The translations under genes and the position numbers were made by a program. The notes under the pieces were generated by a model, which was not told where the DNA came from, did no database searches, and saw only the letters and a program-made list of their open reading frames with translations. DNA of 64,000 nt from Clostridia bacterium. GTDB taxonomy: Bacteria > Bacillota > Clostridia > Oscillospirales > SIG627. The stretch's first letter is position 1. Each line of letters opens with the position of its first letter. The stretch lies in NCBI GenBank assembly GCA_017517325.1, contig JAFWZW010000010.1:1-64000 (forward strand). Direction: 5' to 3'. Shown here piece after piece: positions 37,464-46,135 of this stretch.

Positions 37464-39959
37464 TCACTTTGCGTTCATAATTTTGACCACCGATATGCTC
37501 AAATCGTCACGAAAGGCTCCTCGCTCTCTGGCGGCGTGGAACACTGCATCGCAAAGGGCGGCGGCGTTTTCATAGGCGCTCCCGGCCAGCAAGCGCACAA
37601 GCCACCCTGAACCGTCACCCGCGGCCTCCGCCCCATCGGACATCAGGATCACGAAATCCCCGGGGCGCAAGCGAAAGGCCGTTTGCTCCGCGCACATCCG
37701 CACCAAGGCTCCTGCCGGGGGTGTGCGGGATTCGATGCGGTGCAGCCGATCCCCCCGAAGCACGAAGGAGGGAGCCGCGCCCGCCTTGATGAAATTGGCT
37801 TCTCCCGAAAGCAGATCCACCTCTAAAAGATCCACCGTGGTAAAGGTCTCGTCGGTTTTTGCCATCAGAAAGGTGTTGAGCATTTCCAGAGTCACGTTTT
37901 TAGGCGTGGCGCAATGCATCAGCTTTTCAATGAAAATGGAAGAAAGCCGGCTGGTAAAGGCTGCTTCCCTGCCGCTCCCCATTCCGTCGCAGATGAGGGT
38001 GTAAAACAGATCCCGTTCCGTTTCAAAAAACAGGCAGGAATCCCCGCTGACCGCCTCCCCCTTTTTGGTGCACCCGGATTTGGCGCATTCCAGAGAAACG
38101 GCACGTCCGCGGCGAAGTCGCATCACAACGCTTTCCTCAAACATCAGAAAATCAGGGGCTTCAAATCGGCAGGAAAATTCCTTGCCAAAGGCGGCAAGGA
38201 TCCCGTCGGTGGCAAGGCTCACCCGCTCCAGCGCCACGCCGTAAACATCGATCTTCATTTCCCTGCTTCCGAATACCGCCACCCGTCGAAAGGGAATGCC
38301 CAGGCGCTCCAGCACCTTCCGCGCCCGCTCCTCAAAGGCGGGGTTGTATTCCAATTCCCGATCCAATTCTCCCGCCGTACTGCGAAGCAGGCGGGAAACG
38401 GAGCTGTATTCTCCTGCGAGCAGCCCCGTTCGGTTGTTTTTCATCTCTCCGCCGCACATTTGCTCAAAGCGGCGGTTCACCCGCTCCACCAGTTTTCCCT
38501 CATACTTGCACCCACTCGAAAAGGGGGCGGCAAAATCCGCGGCCTCCACCCTTCCCTCCGTCAAAAGGCGGGCGGCGGCGGAGGCGGAGGCTCCGGAAAA
38601 CTCCGAGCCTTCGCTCCAGCAGGCGGAAAAGCGGTCACAGCCTGAGCAAACCTGCCGACAGCAATCGGCAACCAAGCGGCTTGCCTCCGTGATAGTAGGC
38701 TTTTTCATAGTATCGCTGACGGTATAAAAGACCTGCGAAAGGGAGGAAAAGGCATCGCTCATGTTTTTCAGCTTCTGACGAGTGCGGCGCACGGTTTCCC
38801 GATGGATCACCTCCCGCGGGGCGCTGCGCACCTGCATAACCCCCTCCTTGGGCAAAAGGCGAGCAAGGGGAGAAAAGAGCAAAATGCCGCAGAGAAAATC
38901 CGTCGTGAAGAAAGCAAACTCCGAAAAGCCCTCGGTAAACAGGCTGTATCCGCAGGAGGAAACGAAGGCGATCATCACCGCCACCGGTGCGGAGTATTCG
39001 AAAAAGAGCCCCGAAAAAAAGCCTCCCACGGCAAGGGCAGGCGCAAGGTTTTCACCGACGCAAGCCATTCCGCCAATCATACCCGCCGCCGCGCCGAAGA
39101 GAGCGCCCCGCAGGCGCGCCGTAGCAAGGGTGGCCACCACCGCCAACACGAAGGAAAGGGAAAAGCCCAAAAGCTCCGCATTCCTCAAGGCAAAAAGAAA
39201 AAGGTAAAACAAAGTGAATACGGAAGCCTCTAAATACACCCGTCTGCGGCTGTGTGGTCCCTCTCCCGCCTCCGTTTGCACGGCGGAATAAATATAGAAC
39301 CCGCTGATCAGGTAAGTAAGAATAGGCGTTAAGATCCCAAGGCTCACCGCCCCAAACACCCGATTCACGGAGAAGCCCTCAAAGAGCGCCAGAAGCATCC
39401 CAAGCCCCGTTGCCACCCCTGCGGAAAAGGTAACGCGGAACAAGAGACTGTCCCGAAAGCTGCCGCCCGTGCGGAAGGCGCGGATCAAAAACAAAAGCAG
39501 ATACGCCAAAAGATAGAATAGCCGGTATTGCTCCAAAAAAACGCAGGAGATCAGCGCCCCGGAAAAGCAGGTGAGAAGCACAACCGTTTCCAGCACGGCG
39601 GCGTTTTTTTCACCGACCCCCCAAAATCGCAATTTTCCCGTTCCGCCCACGGCGGAAAGAAGTGCAAAGCCCGCAGGATATACGCCCAAGGGAAAAACTG
39701 CAAGGCTGATCACAGCGGATACCACGGCGATCCCCGCCAGTGTTGACACCGCAATGAGAATGCCCGTGGTGCGGCGCCCTTTTTCCTTCCAACCTGCCTC
39801 CAGTGCGCTTTCAAAGGCACCGCGAACGCCGACCGCGGCGGTGACCGCTCTTCGCGCGCCGCGTTTTAAAAGCTTCAGAGCCCCTTGACAAAAACGCGCG
39901 CCTGCGCCGGAAAGTGCGCTTTCCTCCTTAGGCTCTATTCTCTTTTTTTCTTGTTCCAT
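37464..39959 (-). CDS. spoIIE: Stage II sporulation protein E (SpoIIE phosphatase)
   Basis: Membrane phosphatase that dephosphorylates SpoIIAA to release sigma-F in the forespore and helps place the polar septum. The 831 residues match the family. The N-terminal part has about ten membrane helices (from TTGILIAVSTLAGIAVVSAVI), a cysteine-rich central region (CCRQVCSGCDRFSACW) and a C-terminal PP2C-type domain with YTLICDGMGSGREAAFTSRLSS and FVILMSDGAEAAGDG, whose aspartates bind manganese. AAAAGGGGATG precedes the ATG. A Spo0A box upstream supports true sporulation control. Confidence 0.95.
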   Translation of the reverse strand: MEQEKKRIEPKEESALSGAGARFCQGALKLLKRGARRAVTAAVGVRGAFESALEAGWKEKGRRTTGILIAVSTLAGIAVVSAVISLAVFPLGVYPAGFALLSAVGGTGKLRFWGVGEKNAAVLETVVLLTCFSGALISCVFLEQYRLFYLLAYLLLFLIRAFRTGGSFRDSLLFRVTFSAGVATGLGMLLALFEGFSVNRVFGAVSLGILTPILTYLISGFYIYSAVQTEAGEGPHSRRRVYLEASVFTLFYLFLFALRNAELLGFSLSFVLAVVATLATARLRGALFGAAAGMIGGMACVGENLAPALAVGGFFSGLFFEYSAPVAVMIAFVSSCGYSLFTEGFSEFAFFTTDFLCGILLFSPLARLLPKEGVMQVRSAPREVIHRETVRRTRQKLKNMSDAFSSLSQVFYTVSDTMKKPTITEASRLVADCCRQVCSGCDRFSACWSEGSEFSGASASAAARLLTEGRVEAADFAAPFSSGCKYEGKLVERVNRRFEQMCGGEMKNNRTGLLAGEYSSVSRLLRSTAGELDRELEYNPAFEERARKVLERLGIPFRRVAVFGSREMKIDVYGVALERVSLATDGILAAFGKEFSCRFEAPDFLMFEESVVMRLRRGRAVSLECAKSGCTKKGEAVSGDSCLFFETERDLFYTLICDGMGSGREAAFTSRLSSIFIEKLMHCATPKNVTLEMLNTFLMAKTDETFTTVDLLEVDLLSGEANFIKAGAAPSFVLRGDRLHRIESRTPPAGALVRMCAEQTAFRLRPGDFVILMSDGAEAAGDGSGWLVRLLAGSAYENAAALCDAVFHAARERGAFRDDLSISVVKIMNAK

Positions 39960-40000
39960 TTTTTCATCCCCTTTTATAACATTCCGTTTCGGTGCCTTTC

Positions 40001-40034
40001 ATTGTAGCACCCGCCCTTTAAAGGAATTGTCGAA
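40001..40034 (-). promoter_or_regulatory. Spo0A-activated promoter of spoIIE
   Basis: A perfect consensus 0A box, TTGTCGAA (read on the plus strand at 40027-40034), overlaps the expected -35 position of a promoter whose -10 is TACAAT on the minus strand (40001-40006). Overlap of a 0A box with the -35 of a sigma-A promoter is the known arrangement at Spo0A~P-activated genes such as B. subtilis spoIIE and spoIIG. Confidence 0.75.
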
Positions 40035-40105
40035 AGAGGAAAAGCTTTTTTAGTATTTTTTTCGCTTTTGGGAACACTAACGAAAAAACAAAAAAGGAGA
40101 AAAAT

Positions 40106-40393
40106 ATGTTTGACCGATCAAGCCCCCTTTGTCGGGCAAAGGATATGCTGGAGAGCATCTGCCTTTACCCACGGCTCACCGCCGGCATTGCCGTTCAGAA
40201 TAAGACGACCGGTGCCCATTCCGGAAACAAAAGCGTTACCCTTTCCTTTCACGTAACTCTGTTCCGCGCCCTGCTCTGGCTTTTTGGGATGCTTCTTTTC
40301 ATTAAGGGCACTCTCTGCCTATGCCGTTGGAAACGGGATCAAAAGCTCCGAAAAAAGTATAGGAAAAAGGGCAGGAGAAGGATGAAAAAATGA
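40106..40393 (+). CDS. Small basic membrane protein of unknown function
   Basis: A 95-residue protein with one strong membrane helix (VTLFRALLWLFGMLLFIKGTLCLC, about residues 50-73) and a very basic C-terminal tail (KRDQKLRKKYRKKGRRRMKK). Supported by AAAAAGGAGAAAAAT immediately before the ATG. Not recognised. It is divergent from spoIIE and upstream of rpsO; nothing links it functionally to either. The 59 bases after it, before the rpsO promoter, show nothing. Confidence 0.65.
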   Translation: MFDRSSPLCRAKDMLESICLYPRLTAGIAVQNKTTGAHSGNKSVTLSFHVTLFRALLWLFGMLLFIKGTLCLCRWKRDQKLRKKYRKKGRRRMKK

Positions 40394-40452
40394 GCAAATC
40401 GTAAACTTTCAATAAAATATGAAAAAAAGCTGCCTTATTTCCAAAAAAATCC

Positions 40453-40481
40453 TTGCCTTTTTTTTGATTCTGTGGTATGCT
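40453..40481 (+). promoter_or_regulatory. Sigma-A promoter of rpsO-pnp
   Basis: TTGCCT (40453-40458), 17-base spacer, TATGCT (40476-40481), giving an mRNA leader of about 135 bases before rpsO. Confidence 0.6.
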
Positions 40482-40487
40482 TTATGT

Positions 40488-40616
40488 TGTCGCGTCTGTG
40501 GTAAGGCGCGGAAAAACAAACCGAATCCGTAACGTAGCAACGGGGTAAATAAGCGTGATCCATTCCGTTTTTTTCACCTGCCCTTGCCAGGTTACCGGAT
40601 CAGAATTTACGGAGGT
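40488..40616 (+). promoter_or_regulatory. Structured leader of rpsO, candidate S15 autoregulation site
   Basis: The leader contains TGATCC (40556-40561) pairing with GGATCA (40597-40602), and within it ACCTG (40576-40580) pairing with CAGGT (40588-40592), ending just before GGAGGT. S15 is known to repress its own translation through structured leaders in several bacterial groups; which leader class this belongs to was not established. Confidence 0.5.
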
Positions 40617-40623
40617 GAAAACC

Positions 40624-40887
40624 ATGCTGAAAGAAGAAAAGCAGCAAATCATTACCACTTACGCAACCCACGAAGGTGACACCGGTTCTCCCGAGGTACA
40701 GATCGCAATTCTGACCTCCAGAATCAACACCCTCACCGAGCACCTGAAGGTGAACAAGAAGGACCATCACTCCCGCAGAGGTATGCTGAAGATGGTCGGT
40801 CACAGAAGAAACCTTCTGGGCTATCTGCAGAAGAAGGATATCAACCGCTACAGAGCCATCATCGAAAAGCTCGGTCTGAGAAAGTAA
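40624..40887 (+). CDS. rpsO: 30S ribosomal protein S15
   Basis: An 87-residue 16S rRNA-binding protein of the platform, needed for assembly. The conserved [26 protein letters not shown], then [23 protein letters not shown], match S15 over the full length. The frame is open upstream to 40555, but ACGGAGGTGAAAACC places the start at ATG 40624. Followed 13 bases later by pnp, the standard rpsO-pnp operon. Confidence 0.98.
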   Translation: MLKEEKQQIITTYATHEGDTGSPEVQIAILTSRINTLTEHLKVNKKDHHSRRGMLKMVGHRRNLLGYLQKKDINRYRAIIEKLGLRK

Positions 40888-40900
40888 TTTGGGCAGCGAT

Positions 40901-42994
40901 ATGTTTGAAAATCACAGAATCTTCAAATATGAGTATGCCGGCAGACCGCTGATCATCGAAACCGGTAAGATCAGCCAGCTTGCAAACGGCTCCTGTCTGG
41001 TTCGCTACGGCGATACCTGCATCCTTGCCAATGCAACTGCCAGTGCCGCTCCCAGAGACGGCATTGACTTTCTCCCCCTGTCCGTCGACTACGAAGAGAG
41101 ACTCTATGCAGTAGGCCGCATTCCCGGTTCCTTCAACAGAAGAGAAGGAAGACCTTCCACCAAGGCCATCCTGACCTCCCGCGTGATCGACAGACCCATT
41201 CGTCCTCTGTTCCCCAAGGATTTGAGAAACGACGTTTGCATCTCCCTTCTCACCCTTTCCGTGGATCAGGACAATTCCCCCGAGATCGCCGCTATGATCG
41301 GCGCCTCCATCGCCCTTTCCATTTCCGATATTCCCTGGAACGGCCCCATCGGCGGTGCCTTCGTGGGTCTGGTTGACGGAAAGCCCGTGATCAACCCCAC
41401 CATGGAACAGCGCGCAAAGAGCACCTTGGAGCTCACCGTTGCCGCCAGCGAAAAGAAAGTGGTTATGATCGAGGCAGGCGCAAAGGAAGTATCCGATGAG
41501 GATATGTTCGGTGCCATTATGACCGCCTTTGAAGAGATCCAGGGTCTGGTTCGTTTCATCAACGATATCGTAGCCGAGATCGGCAAGCCCAAGTTCTCTT
41601 ATCCCTCCTGCGAGGTTGACCACGATATGTTCGAGGCCATCAAGGAATTTGCCATTGAAGACGTTAAGGCAGCCCTTGACACCGATGACAAGACCGTTCG
41701 CGATGAGAGAATGCAGGTGGTTTACAACAAGATCTACGAGAAGTTCGACGAGATCTACCCCGATGCTCGCCTCGCCATCAACGAGTGCGTATACAAGCTC
41801 CAGAAGTTTGTGGTACGTCGTTGGCTTTTGGATGAGAAGAAGAGAGTGGACGGCAGAAGAATGGATGAGATCCGTCCTTTGGCTTCCGAAGTTGGTCTGA
41901 TTCCCCGCGTACACGGCTCCGGCCTCTTTACCAGAGGTCAGACCCAGGTGCTGACCCTTGCGACCCTCGGCTCTATTTCCGATCAGCAGATGCTGGACGG
42001 TGTGGATCCCGAAGAGACCAAGCGTTATATGCACCACTACAATATGCCCGGTTATTCCGTAGGCGAAGCCAAGGCTTCCAGAAGCCCCGGCAGACGTGAG
42101 ATCGGCCACGGTGCCCTTGCTGAAAGAGCATTGGAGCCCGTTCTTCCCACTCTGGAGGACTTCCCCTACACCATCCGTCTCGTTTCCGAGATCGTTTCTT
42201 CCAACGGCTCCACCTCTCAGGGCTCCATTTGCGGATCCACCCTGGCTCTGATGGATGCCGGTGTACCCATCAAGGCTCCCGTTGCCGGTATTTCCTGCGG
42301 CCTCATCACCGAGGGCGACAAGTGGGATACCATGATCGACATTCAGGGTCTTGAGGACTTCTTCGGCGATATGGACTTCAAGGTTGCCGGTACCCACGAA
42401 GGCATTACTGCCATTCAGATGGACCTGAAGATCGACGGTCTGACCCCCGAGATCATCAAGCAGGCGCTGGAAACCACCCACACCGCAAGACTTTATATTC
42501 TTGACGAAGTGATGCTGAAGGCCATTCCCGCTCCCAGAGAAGACGTTTCCGAATTTGCCCCCAAGATGATCTCTATGAAGATCAACCCCGATAAGATCCG
42601 TGAGGTGATCGGTACGGGCGGCAAGGTCATCCAGAAGATCTGTGCCGATACCGGTGCCAAGATCGACATTGAGGATGACGGCAGCGTATTCATCTCCGCA
42701 GTCAACCGCGATTCCGCTTATGCAGCAAAGAAGATCGTAGATGCCATCGTATTCGAGCCCGAGGTAGGTATGGTATTCGACAACTGCACCGTCACCCGTC
42801 TGATGACCTTTGGTGCTTTCGTTGAATTTGCTCCCGGCAAGGAAGGCCTCGTTCACATCTCCAAGCTGGATAAGAAGAGAGTGGAAAAGGTTGAGGATGT
42901 TTGCAAGGTCGGCGATAAGATGAAGGTCAAGCTCATCGAGATCGACGATAAGGGCAGAATCAATCTCTCCCGCAAGGACGCAATGGACGAATAA
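40901..42994 (+). CDS. pnp: Polyribonucleotide nucleotidyltransferase (PNPase)
   Basis: Phosphorolytic 3'-to-5' exoribonuclease of RNA decay. The 697 residues have two RNase PH domains separated by a helical linker, then a KH domain (KIREVIGTGGKVIQKICADTGAKIDIED) and an S1 domain (GMVFDNCTVTRLMTFGAFVEFAPGKEGLVHISKL). The second RNase PH core contains the catalytic SNGSTSQGSICGS segment. A TTG at 40889 is in frame, but ATG 40901 (MFENHRIFKYEYAGR) is chosen as the family start. The ribosome binding site is weak, suggesting coupling to rpsO. Confidence 0.98.
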   Translation: MFENHRIFKYEYAGRPLIIETGKISQLANGSCLVRYGDTCILANATASAAPRDGIDFLPLSVDYEERLYAVGRIPGSFNRREGRPSTKAILTSRVIDRPIRPLFPKDLRNDVCISLLTLSVDQDNSPEIAAMIGASIALSISDIPWNGPIGGAFVGLVDGKPVINPTMEQRAKSTLELTVAASEKKVVMIEAGAKEVSDEDMFGAIMTAFEEIQGLVRFINDIVAEIGKPKFSYPSCEVDHDMFEAIKEFAIEDVKAALDTDDKTVRDERMQVVYNKIYEKFDEIYPDARLAINECVYKLQKFVVRRWLLDEKKRVDGRRMDEIRPLASEVGLIPRVHGSGLFTRGQTQVLTLATLGSISDQQMLDGVDPEETKRYMHHYNMPGYSVGEAKASRSPGRREIGHGALAERALEPVLPTLEDFPYTIRLVSEIVSSNGSTSQGSICGSTLALMDAGVPIKAPVAGISCGLITEGDKWDTMIDIQGLEDFFGDMDFKVAGTHEGITAIQMDLKIDGLTPEIIKQALETTHTARLYILDEVMLKAIPAPREDVSEFAPKMISMKINPDKIREVIGTGGKVIQKICADTGAKIDIEDDGSVFISAVNRDSAYAAKKIVDAIVFEPEVGMVFDNCTVTRLMTFGAFVEFAPGKEGLVHISKLDKKRVEKVEDVCKVGDKMKVKLIEIDDKGRINLSRKDAMDE

Positions 42995-43003
42995 TAAAAC
43001 GAA

Positions 43004-43036
43004 AAAAGAATGCAGATCGGATCTGCATTCTTTTTT
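43004..43036. terminator. Bidirectional intrinsic terminator
   Basis: AAAGAATGCAGATC directly followed by GATCTGCATTCTTTTTT; T-run on plus, and TTTTTTCG on minus. The plus-strand T-run overlaps the end of the convergent araC-type gene. Confidence 0.9.
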
Positions 43037-43850
43037 ATTTGTTTTGGTAAAGCTTGCGGAAACCGCAAGGGGTCACCCCCACTTCCTTCCGAAAGGCACA
43101 GTGTAGAGCTGAAGCGTTTTCATACCCTACGTTCACCGCCACCTCTTCCACTCCAAGCTCCGTGGTGCGTAGGAGGAATTTGGCGTAATCCATTCGGGCC
43201 TGAAGCAGTTTTTTCTGAAAGGTCATACCGAACATTTCAGGAAGCATTCGGTTCACCTGACGCTGAGAACAGTGAAGGAGCTCCGCAAGATCCTTTCTTG
43301 TAGGCTTATTTTTTAAATTCGGTCCCGAAAAAAAGTAATCCGTCACCACCAGAGGATCGTTTTCACCGATGCTTGCCGCCTCAACCGCTTCCGGGCGAAG
43401 ATGACGAAACACCGAGATCATCAGACGGAAAAACATAGCGGAAAGCATTTCCCGCTTCCAAGGGGCAGAATCGTTGTCGTATTCCTCCAAAATATCGTAA
43501 GATAGGCGACGCAGACGCTTGGGAAAGGTAAAAAACGTTGCCTCCTCCAGATGAAAGAAGTGTTCCGAACGAGGAAGAAAGCTGGCAGTCAGTCGCAAAA
43601 AGGGCTTCGCTGTGTTGGTGCCGCTGTGAAAGACCCCCGGGGGAATAATAAGCCCCTGCCCCGCTTGTATGCGATACTTTTCTTCACGGATCTCTACCTC
43701 CGCTTCTCCCTCCAAGATCAGGTGCATTTCATAGCTGGAATTACTGTGACGGTTTCCCACCCAGTGCTCGCGGTTCTTCTTTCGGATGCTGTTCCATTCC
43801 ATATAGAGAAACACTTGGTTGGGGCTTCGGTTCCATTCATCGGGTTTCAC
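43035..43850 (-). CDS. AraC-family transcriptional regulator
   Basis: A 271-residue regulator with an N-terminal cupin sensor (HLILEGEAEVEIREEKYRIQAGQGLIIPPGVFHSG, about residues 42-80) and a C-terminal double helix-turn-helix: RKDLAELLHCSQRQVNRMLPEMFGMTFQKKLLQARM, then VEEVAVNVGYENASALHCAFRKEVGVTPCGFRK. Sugar-sensing members of this layout usually activate an adjacent divergent gene set, here the unknown-nagA-sialidase cluster. Its own promoter, TTGACA-16-TATAAT, is at 43872-43899 on the minus strand. Confidence 0.93.
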   Translation of the reverse strand: MKPDEWNRSPNQVFLYMEWNSIRKKNREHWVGNRHSNSSYEMHLILEGEAEVEIREEKYRIQAGQGLIIPPGVFHSGTNTAKPFLRLTASFLPRSEHFFHLEEATFFTFPKRLRRLSYDILEEYDNDSAPWKREMLSAMFFRLMISVFRHLRPEAVEAASIGENDPLVVTDYFFSGPNLKNKPTRKDLAELLHCSQRQVNRMLPEMFGMTFQKKLLQARMDYAKFLLRTTELGVEEVAVNVGYENASALHCAFRKEVGVTPCGFRKLYQNK

Positions 43851-43871
43851 GGGCTCACCTCCTTTTCCACA

Positions 43872-43899
43872 ATTATAAAACAGGAAAATGAATTGTCAA
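43872..43899 (-). promoter_or_regulatory. Sigma-A promoter of araC-type gene
   Basis: Minus strand TTGACA (43894-43899), 16-base spacer, TATAAT (43872-43877), just upstream of the AraC start at 43850. Confidence 0.75.
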
Positions 43900-43926
43900 T
43901 TCTTTTTCTCAAAATTCTTTTATTTT

Positions 43927-43952
43927 GTGCCAATTTAAATATTATTTGGCAC
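43927..43952. promoter_or_regulatory. Inverted repeat, candidate AraC operator
   Basis: GTGCCAA (43927-43933), 12-base AT spacer, TTGGCAC (43946-43952), ten bases upstream of the -35 of the divergent 44025 gene, where an AraC activator normally binds. The link to this AraC protein is inferred from position. Confidence 0.55.
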
Positions 43953-43961
43953 GAATAAACA

Positions 43962-43990
43962 TTGTCATTCCTCTCATCACTCGTTATAAT
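43962..43990 (+). promoter_or_regulatory. Promoter of the 44025-nagA-sialidase cluster
   Basis: TTGTCA (43962-43967), 17-base spacer, TATAAT (43985-43990), followed by AAAAGGAG before ATG 44025. Confidence 0.75.
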
Positions 43991-44024
43991 GGACTTAAGA
44001 TAAAAAGTAAAAGGAGCCTTCATT

Positions 44025-44960
44025 ATGATTTCCTGCAGAGATTTTATTCCCGCTTACAGCGAATTTTTTAAATATTTGGAAAAGCACCACGGCCAAAAAG
44101 AGGTGGAGCTTTTCTGGGATAAGCTTTTTACCCCTGACGGAAAGGGCATCCCCTTGGTCAATTTCGTTGCAAAATCCGGCATTCGCGGGTGCTTTGAGTA
44201 TTGGGCCGGCTCTCTCAACGAGGAAGCGGCGGATTTCACCATGTACCTCAACGAAAAGCGAGGCTTTTTCCACATCGTAATGCATCATTGCCCCTCCAAG
44301 GGCAGGCTATTGGAGCAGCAGAAAAAGATTGGGCTGGAGCCCTACGCCCACTACTGCCTCCATTGCGACTACTACCGTGGTGCCGTGGAAAAGCACGGAC
44401 TAAAATATCTTTACGATTTCACAGGCGTAGACAAAGCCGCCTGCTCCATCATTATCTACGACCCCAAGGTCTTTGACGGCAGGATCATCGTAGATGAAGA
44501 TACAGTGGTAATGGATCGCAAGGCCTCCCAAAACGAATATTTCCATCAGGATTTTCACCACAGCATCAACCGTTGCGTTCACTTTATCGGCGAAAAATTC
44601 GGTGACGGTGAGGTGCGCGCCCTCTTTGCCCAGTACGTAAAGAATGCCTTAGCTCCTCTTATAAATCAGATCAAAGAAAAGGGGCTTGTGCCTCTGCAGG
44701 AGCATATCCTCTCCTCTTATGAAAAAGAAAAAGCGCCTGAGGCGGTGAAGACCGCCCTTTCCGATGACGCCTTGGAGGTAGAGGTTTCCTTCTGCCCCGC
44801 CGTGCGCCACCTACGCGAAAAAGGAAACGAGATCAGCCCCTGGTTCCCCAAAGCCACGGAATATACTATGGCCGCCATTGCAGCGCTTTGCGGTCTTACC
44901 TTTACTATGGGTGAATACGATCACGAGACCGGCAAGACCTCGTACCGATTCACGATATAG
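44025..44960 (+). CDS. Unknown cysteine/histidine-rich protein heading the nagA-sialidase cluster
   Basis: A 311-residue cytosolic protein with no membrane segment, not confidently recognised. It has conserved-looking Cys/His clusters: FHIVMHHCPSKG (about residue 90), HYCLHCDYYRGAVEKHGLKY (about 110), and a later VSFCPAVRHLREKG (about 255). The HxCP...CxxCDYY...ACSIIIYD arrangement faintly recalls L-2-amino-thiazoline-4-carboxylate hydrolase-like proteins, and the later CPAVRHL block may be a second related unit; both are weak inferences. It is the first gene after the AraC-controlled promoter and ends four bases before nagA, so it likely takes part in the same amino-sugar pathway. Confidence 0.75.
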   Translation: MISCRDFIPAYSEFFKYLEKHHGQKEVELFWDKLFTPDGKGIPLVNFVAKSGIRGCFEYWAGSLNEEAADFTMYLNEKRGFFHIVMHHCPSKGRLLEQQKKIGLEPYAHYCLHCDYYRGAVEKHGLKYLYDFTGVDKAACSIIIYDPKVFDGRIIVDEDTVVMDRKASQNEYFHQDFHHSINRCVHFIGEKFGDGEVRALFAQYVKNALAPLINQIKEKGLVPLQEHILSSYEKEKAPEAVKTALSDDALEVEVSFCPAVRHLREKGNEISPWFPKATEYTMAAIAALCGLTFTMGEYDHETGKTSYRFTI

Positions 44961-44964
44961 CTCT

Positions 44965-46125
44965 ATGAGGATATACGTTCACAACGCCAAGGTGGTTCTG
45001 GAAAACGGGATTCTCTGGAACGGTGTCATTCTGATAAAAGGCGATCGCATTGAAGCGGTGGGAAAGGAGACTGACGTTCCCTGCCCTGCCGATGCCCGCG
45101 CGCTGGATGCCAAGGGTGCCTACGTTGGCCCCGGCTTCGTGGATATCCATGTCCACGGTTATTGCGGCACCACCTTATTCAACGAGCCCCTCAAGGTGGC
45201 AAACCACTTTCTATCCCACGGTACCACCACCATTCTTGTTTCCCCCCATTATAAACTGACGGGGCCTGAATATATAGAGGCCTATGAACGGGTACGCCGT
45301 GCAATGGCAGAGCCCACCGGCCGCTCCATTGCAGGGGTTTATATGGAAGGCCCCTATATCAATCCGAAATTCGGCTCCGGCGCCAAGGACAATCAGTGGA
45401 AGGACACCATCCGCAAGGAAGATTACGAATCCGTGGTAGACGCCGCGGGGGATCTGGTGCGGCTCTGGGTCATCGCCCCCGAGCGAGAAGGGCTTCTCCC
45501 CTTCGTGGAATACGCAAGATCCAAAAACCCCTCCGTTCGCTTTGCCGTGGGTCACAGCGAGGCGACCCCCGATGAGGTCCGCCGCTACAAGCCTTACGGA
45601 CTTTCTATTCTAACGCATTGTATGGATGCCACCGGCCAAACCAACACCTGGAGAGGCACCCGTGGATGCGGCCCCGACGAAGCCTGCTTTTTGGATCGGG
45701 ATATGTACGCCGAATTGATCTGCGATTCCGCAGGAGCCCACGTAAGTCCCCAGCTTTGCCGCCTGATCCTGCAAAACAAGGGGCTGGAAAGAGTGATCCT
45801 CATTACCGACGGCTCCGCAGGCAATTACAAAGCACCCGAACGCTTCCGCCACCTGACGGATTTAAGCATCAATGAAGAAGGGGAGCTTTCAGGCAGTCGC
45901 CTGACTATGGCACAAGCCTGCCGAAACCTGATGACCCACACCAACTGCGGCATCGCCCAAGCCTTTCTTCTTGCCGCACGCAACCCCGCAGAAGCCATTG
46001 GCTTGGGGCACGAAGTAGGCACCATTGCCCCCGGCAAAAAAGCAAATCTTGTTTTGGTTGACGACGCCTTTAACGTGCAGGGCGTAATGCTGGAGGGAGA
46101 TATGGTCCCCCGCCAAGGCGAGTAA
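44965..46125 (+). CDS. nagA: N-acetylglucosamine-6-phosphate deacetylase (NagA-like)
   Basis: A 386-residue amidohydrolase-fold enzyme that removes acetate from N-acetylglucosamine-6-phosphate. Metal and substrate motifs: FVDIHVHGYCGTTLFN (HxH), VYMEGPYINPKFGSGA (catalytic-side glutamate), AVGHSEATPDEV, LTHCMDATG and VILITDGSAG (catalytic aspartate). The frame is open to 44878 inside the previous gene; ATG 44965 (MRIYVHNAKVVLENG) starts four bases after its stop, without a clear ribosome binding site, so coupling is likely. Paired with sialidase-like genes, it points to breakdown of acetylated amino sugars. Confidence 0.9.
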   Translation: MRIYVHNAKVVLENGILWNGVILIKGDRIEAVGKETDVPCPADARALDAKGAYVGPGFVDIHVHGYCGTTLFNEPLKVANHFLSHGTTTILVSPHYKLTGPEYIEAYERVRRAMAEPTGRSIAGVYMEGPYINPKFGSGAKDNQWKDTIRKEDYESVVDAAGDLVRLWVIAPEREGLLPFVEYARSKNPSVRFAVGHSEATPDEVRRYKPYGLSILTHCMDATGQTNTWRGTRGCGPDEACFLDRDMYAELICDSAGAHVSPQLCRLILQNKGLERVILITDGSAGNYKAPERFRHLTDLSINEEGELSGSRLTMAQACRNLMTHTNCGIAQAFLLAARNPAEAIGLGHEVGTIAPGKKANLVLVDDAFNVQGVMLEGDMVPRQGE

Positions 46126-46135
46126 AGGAGACGTT

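Noticed and set aside
40859..42856. 665-codon minus-strand frame opposite pnp
   Set aside because: Low-complexity Gly/His/Asp/Leu composition typical of antisense shadows, no ribosome binding site.
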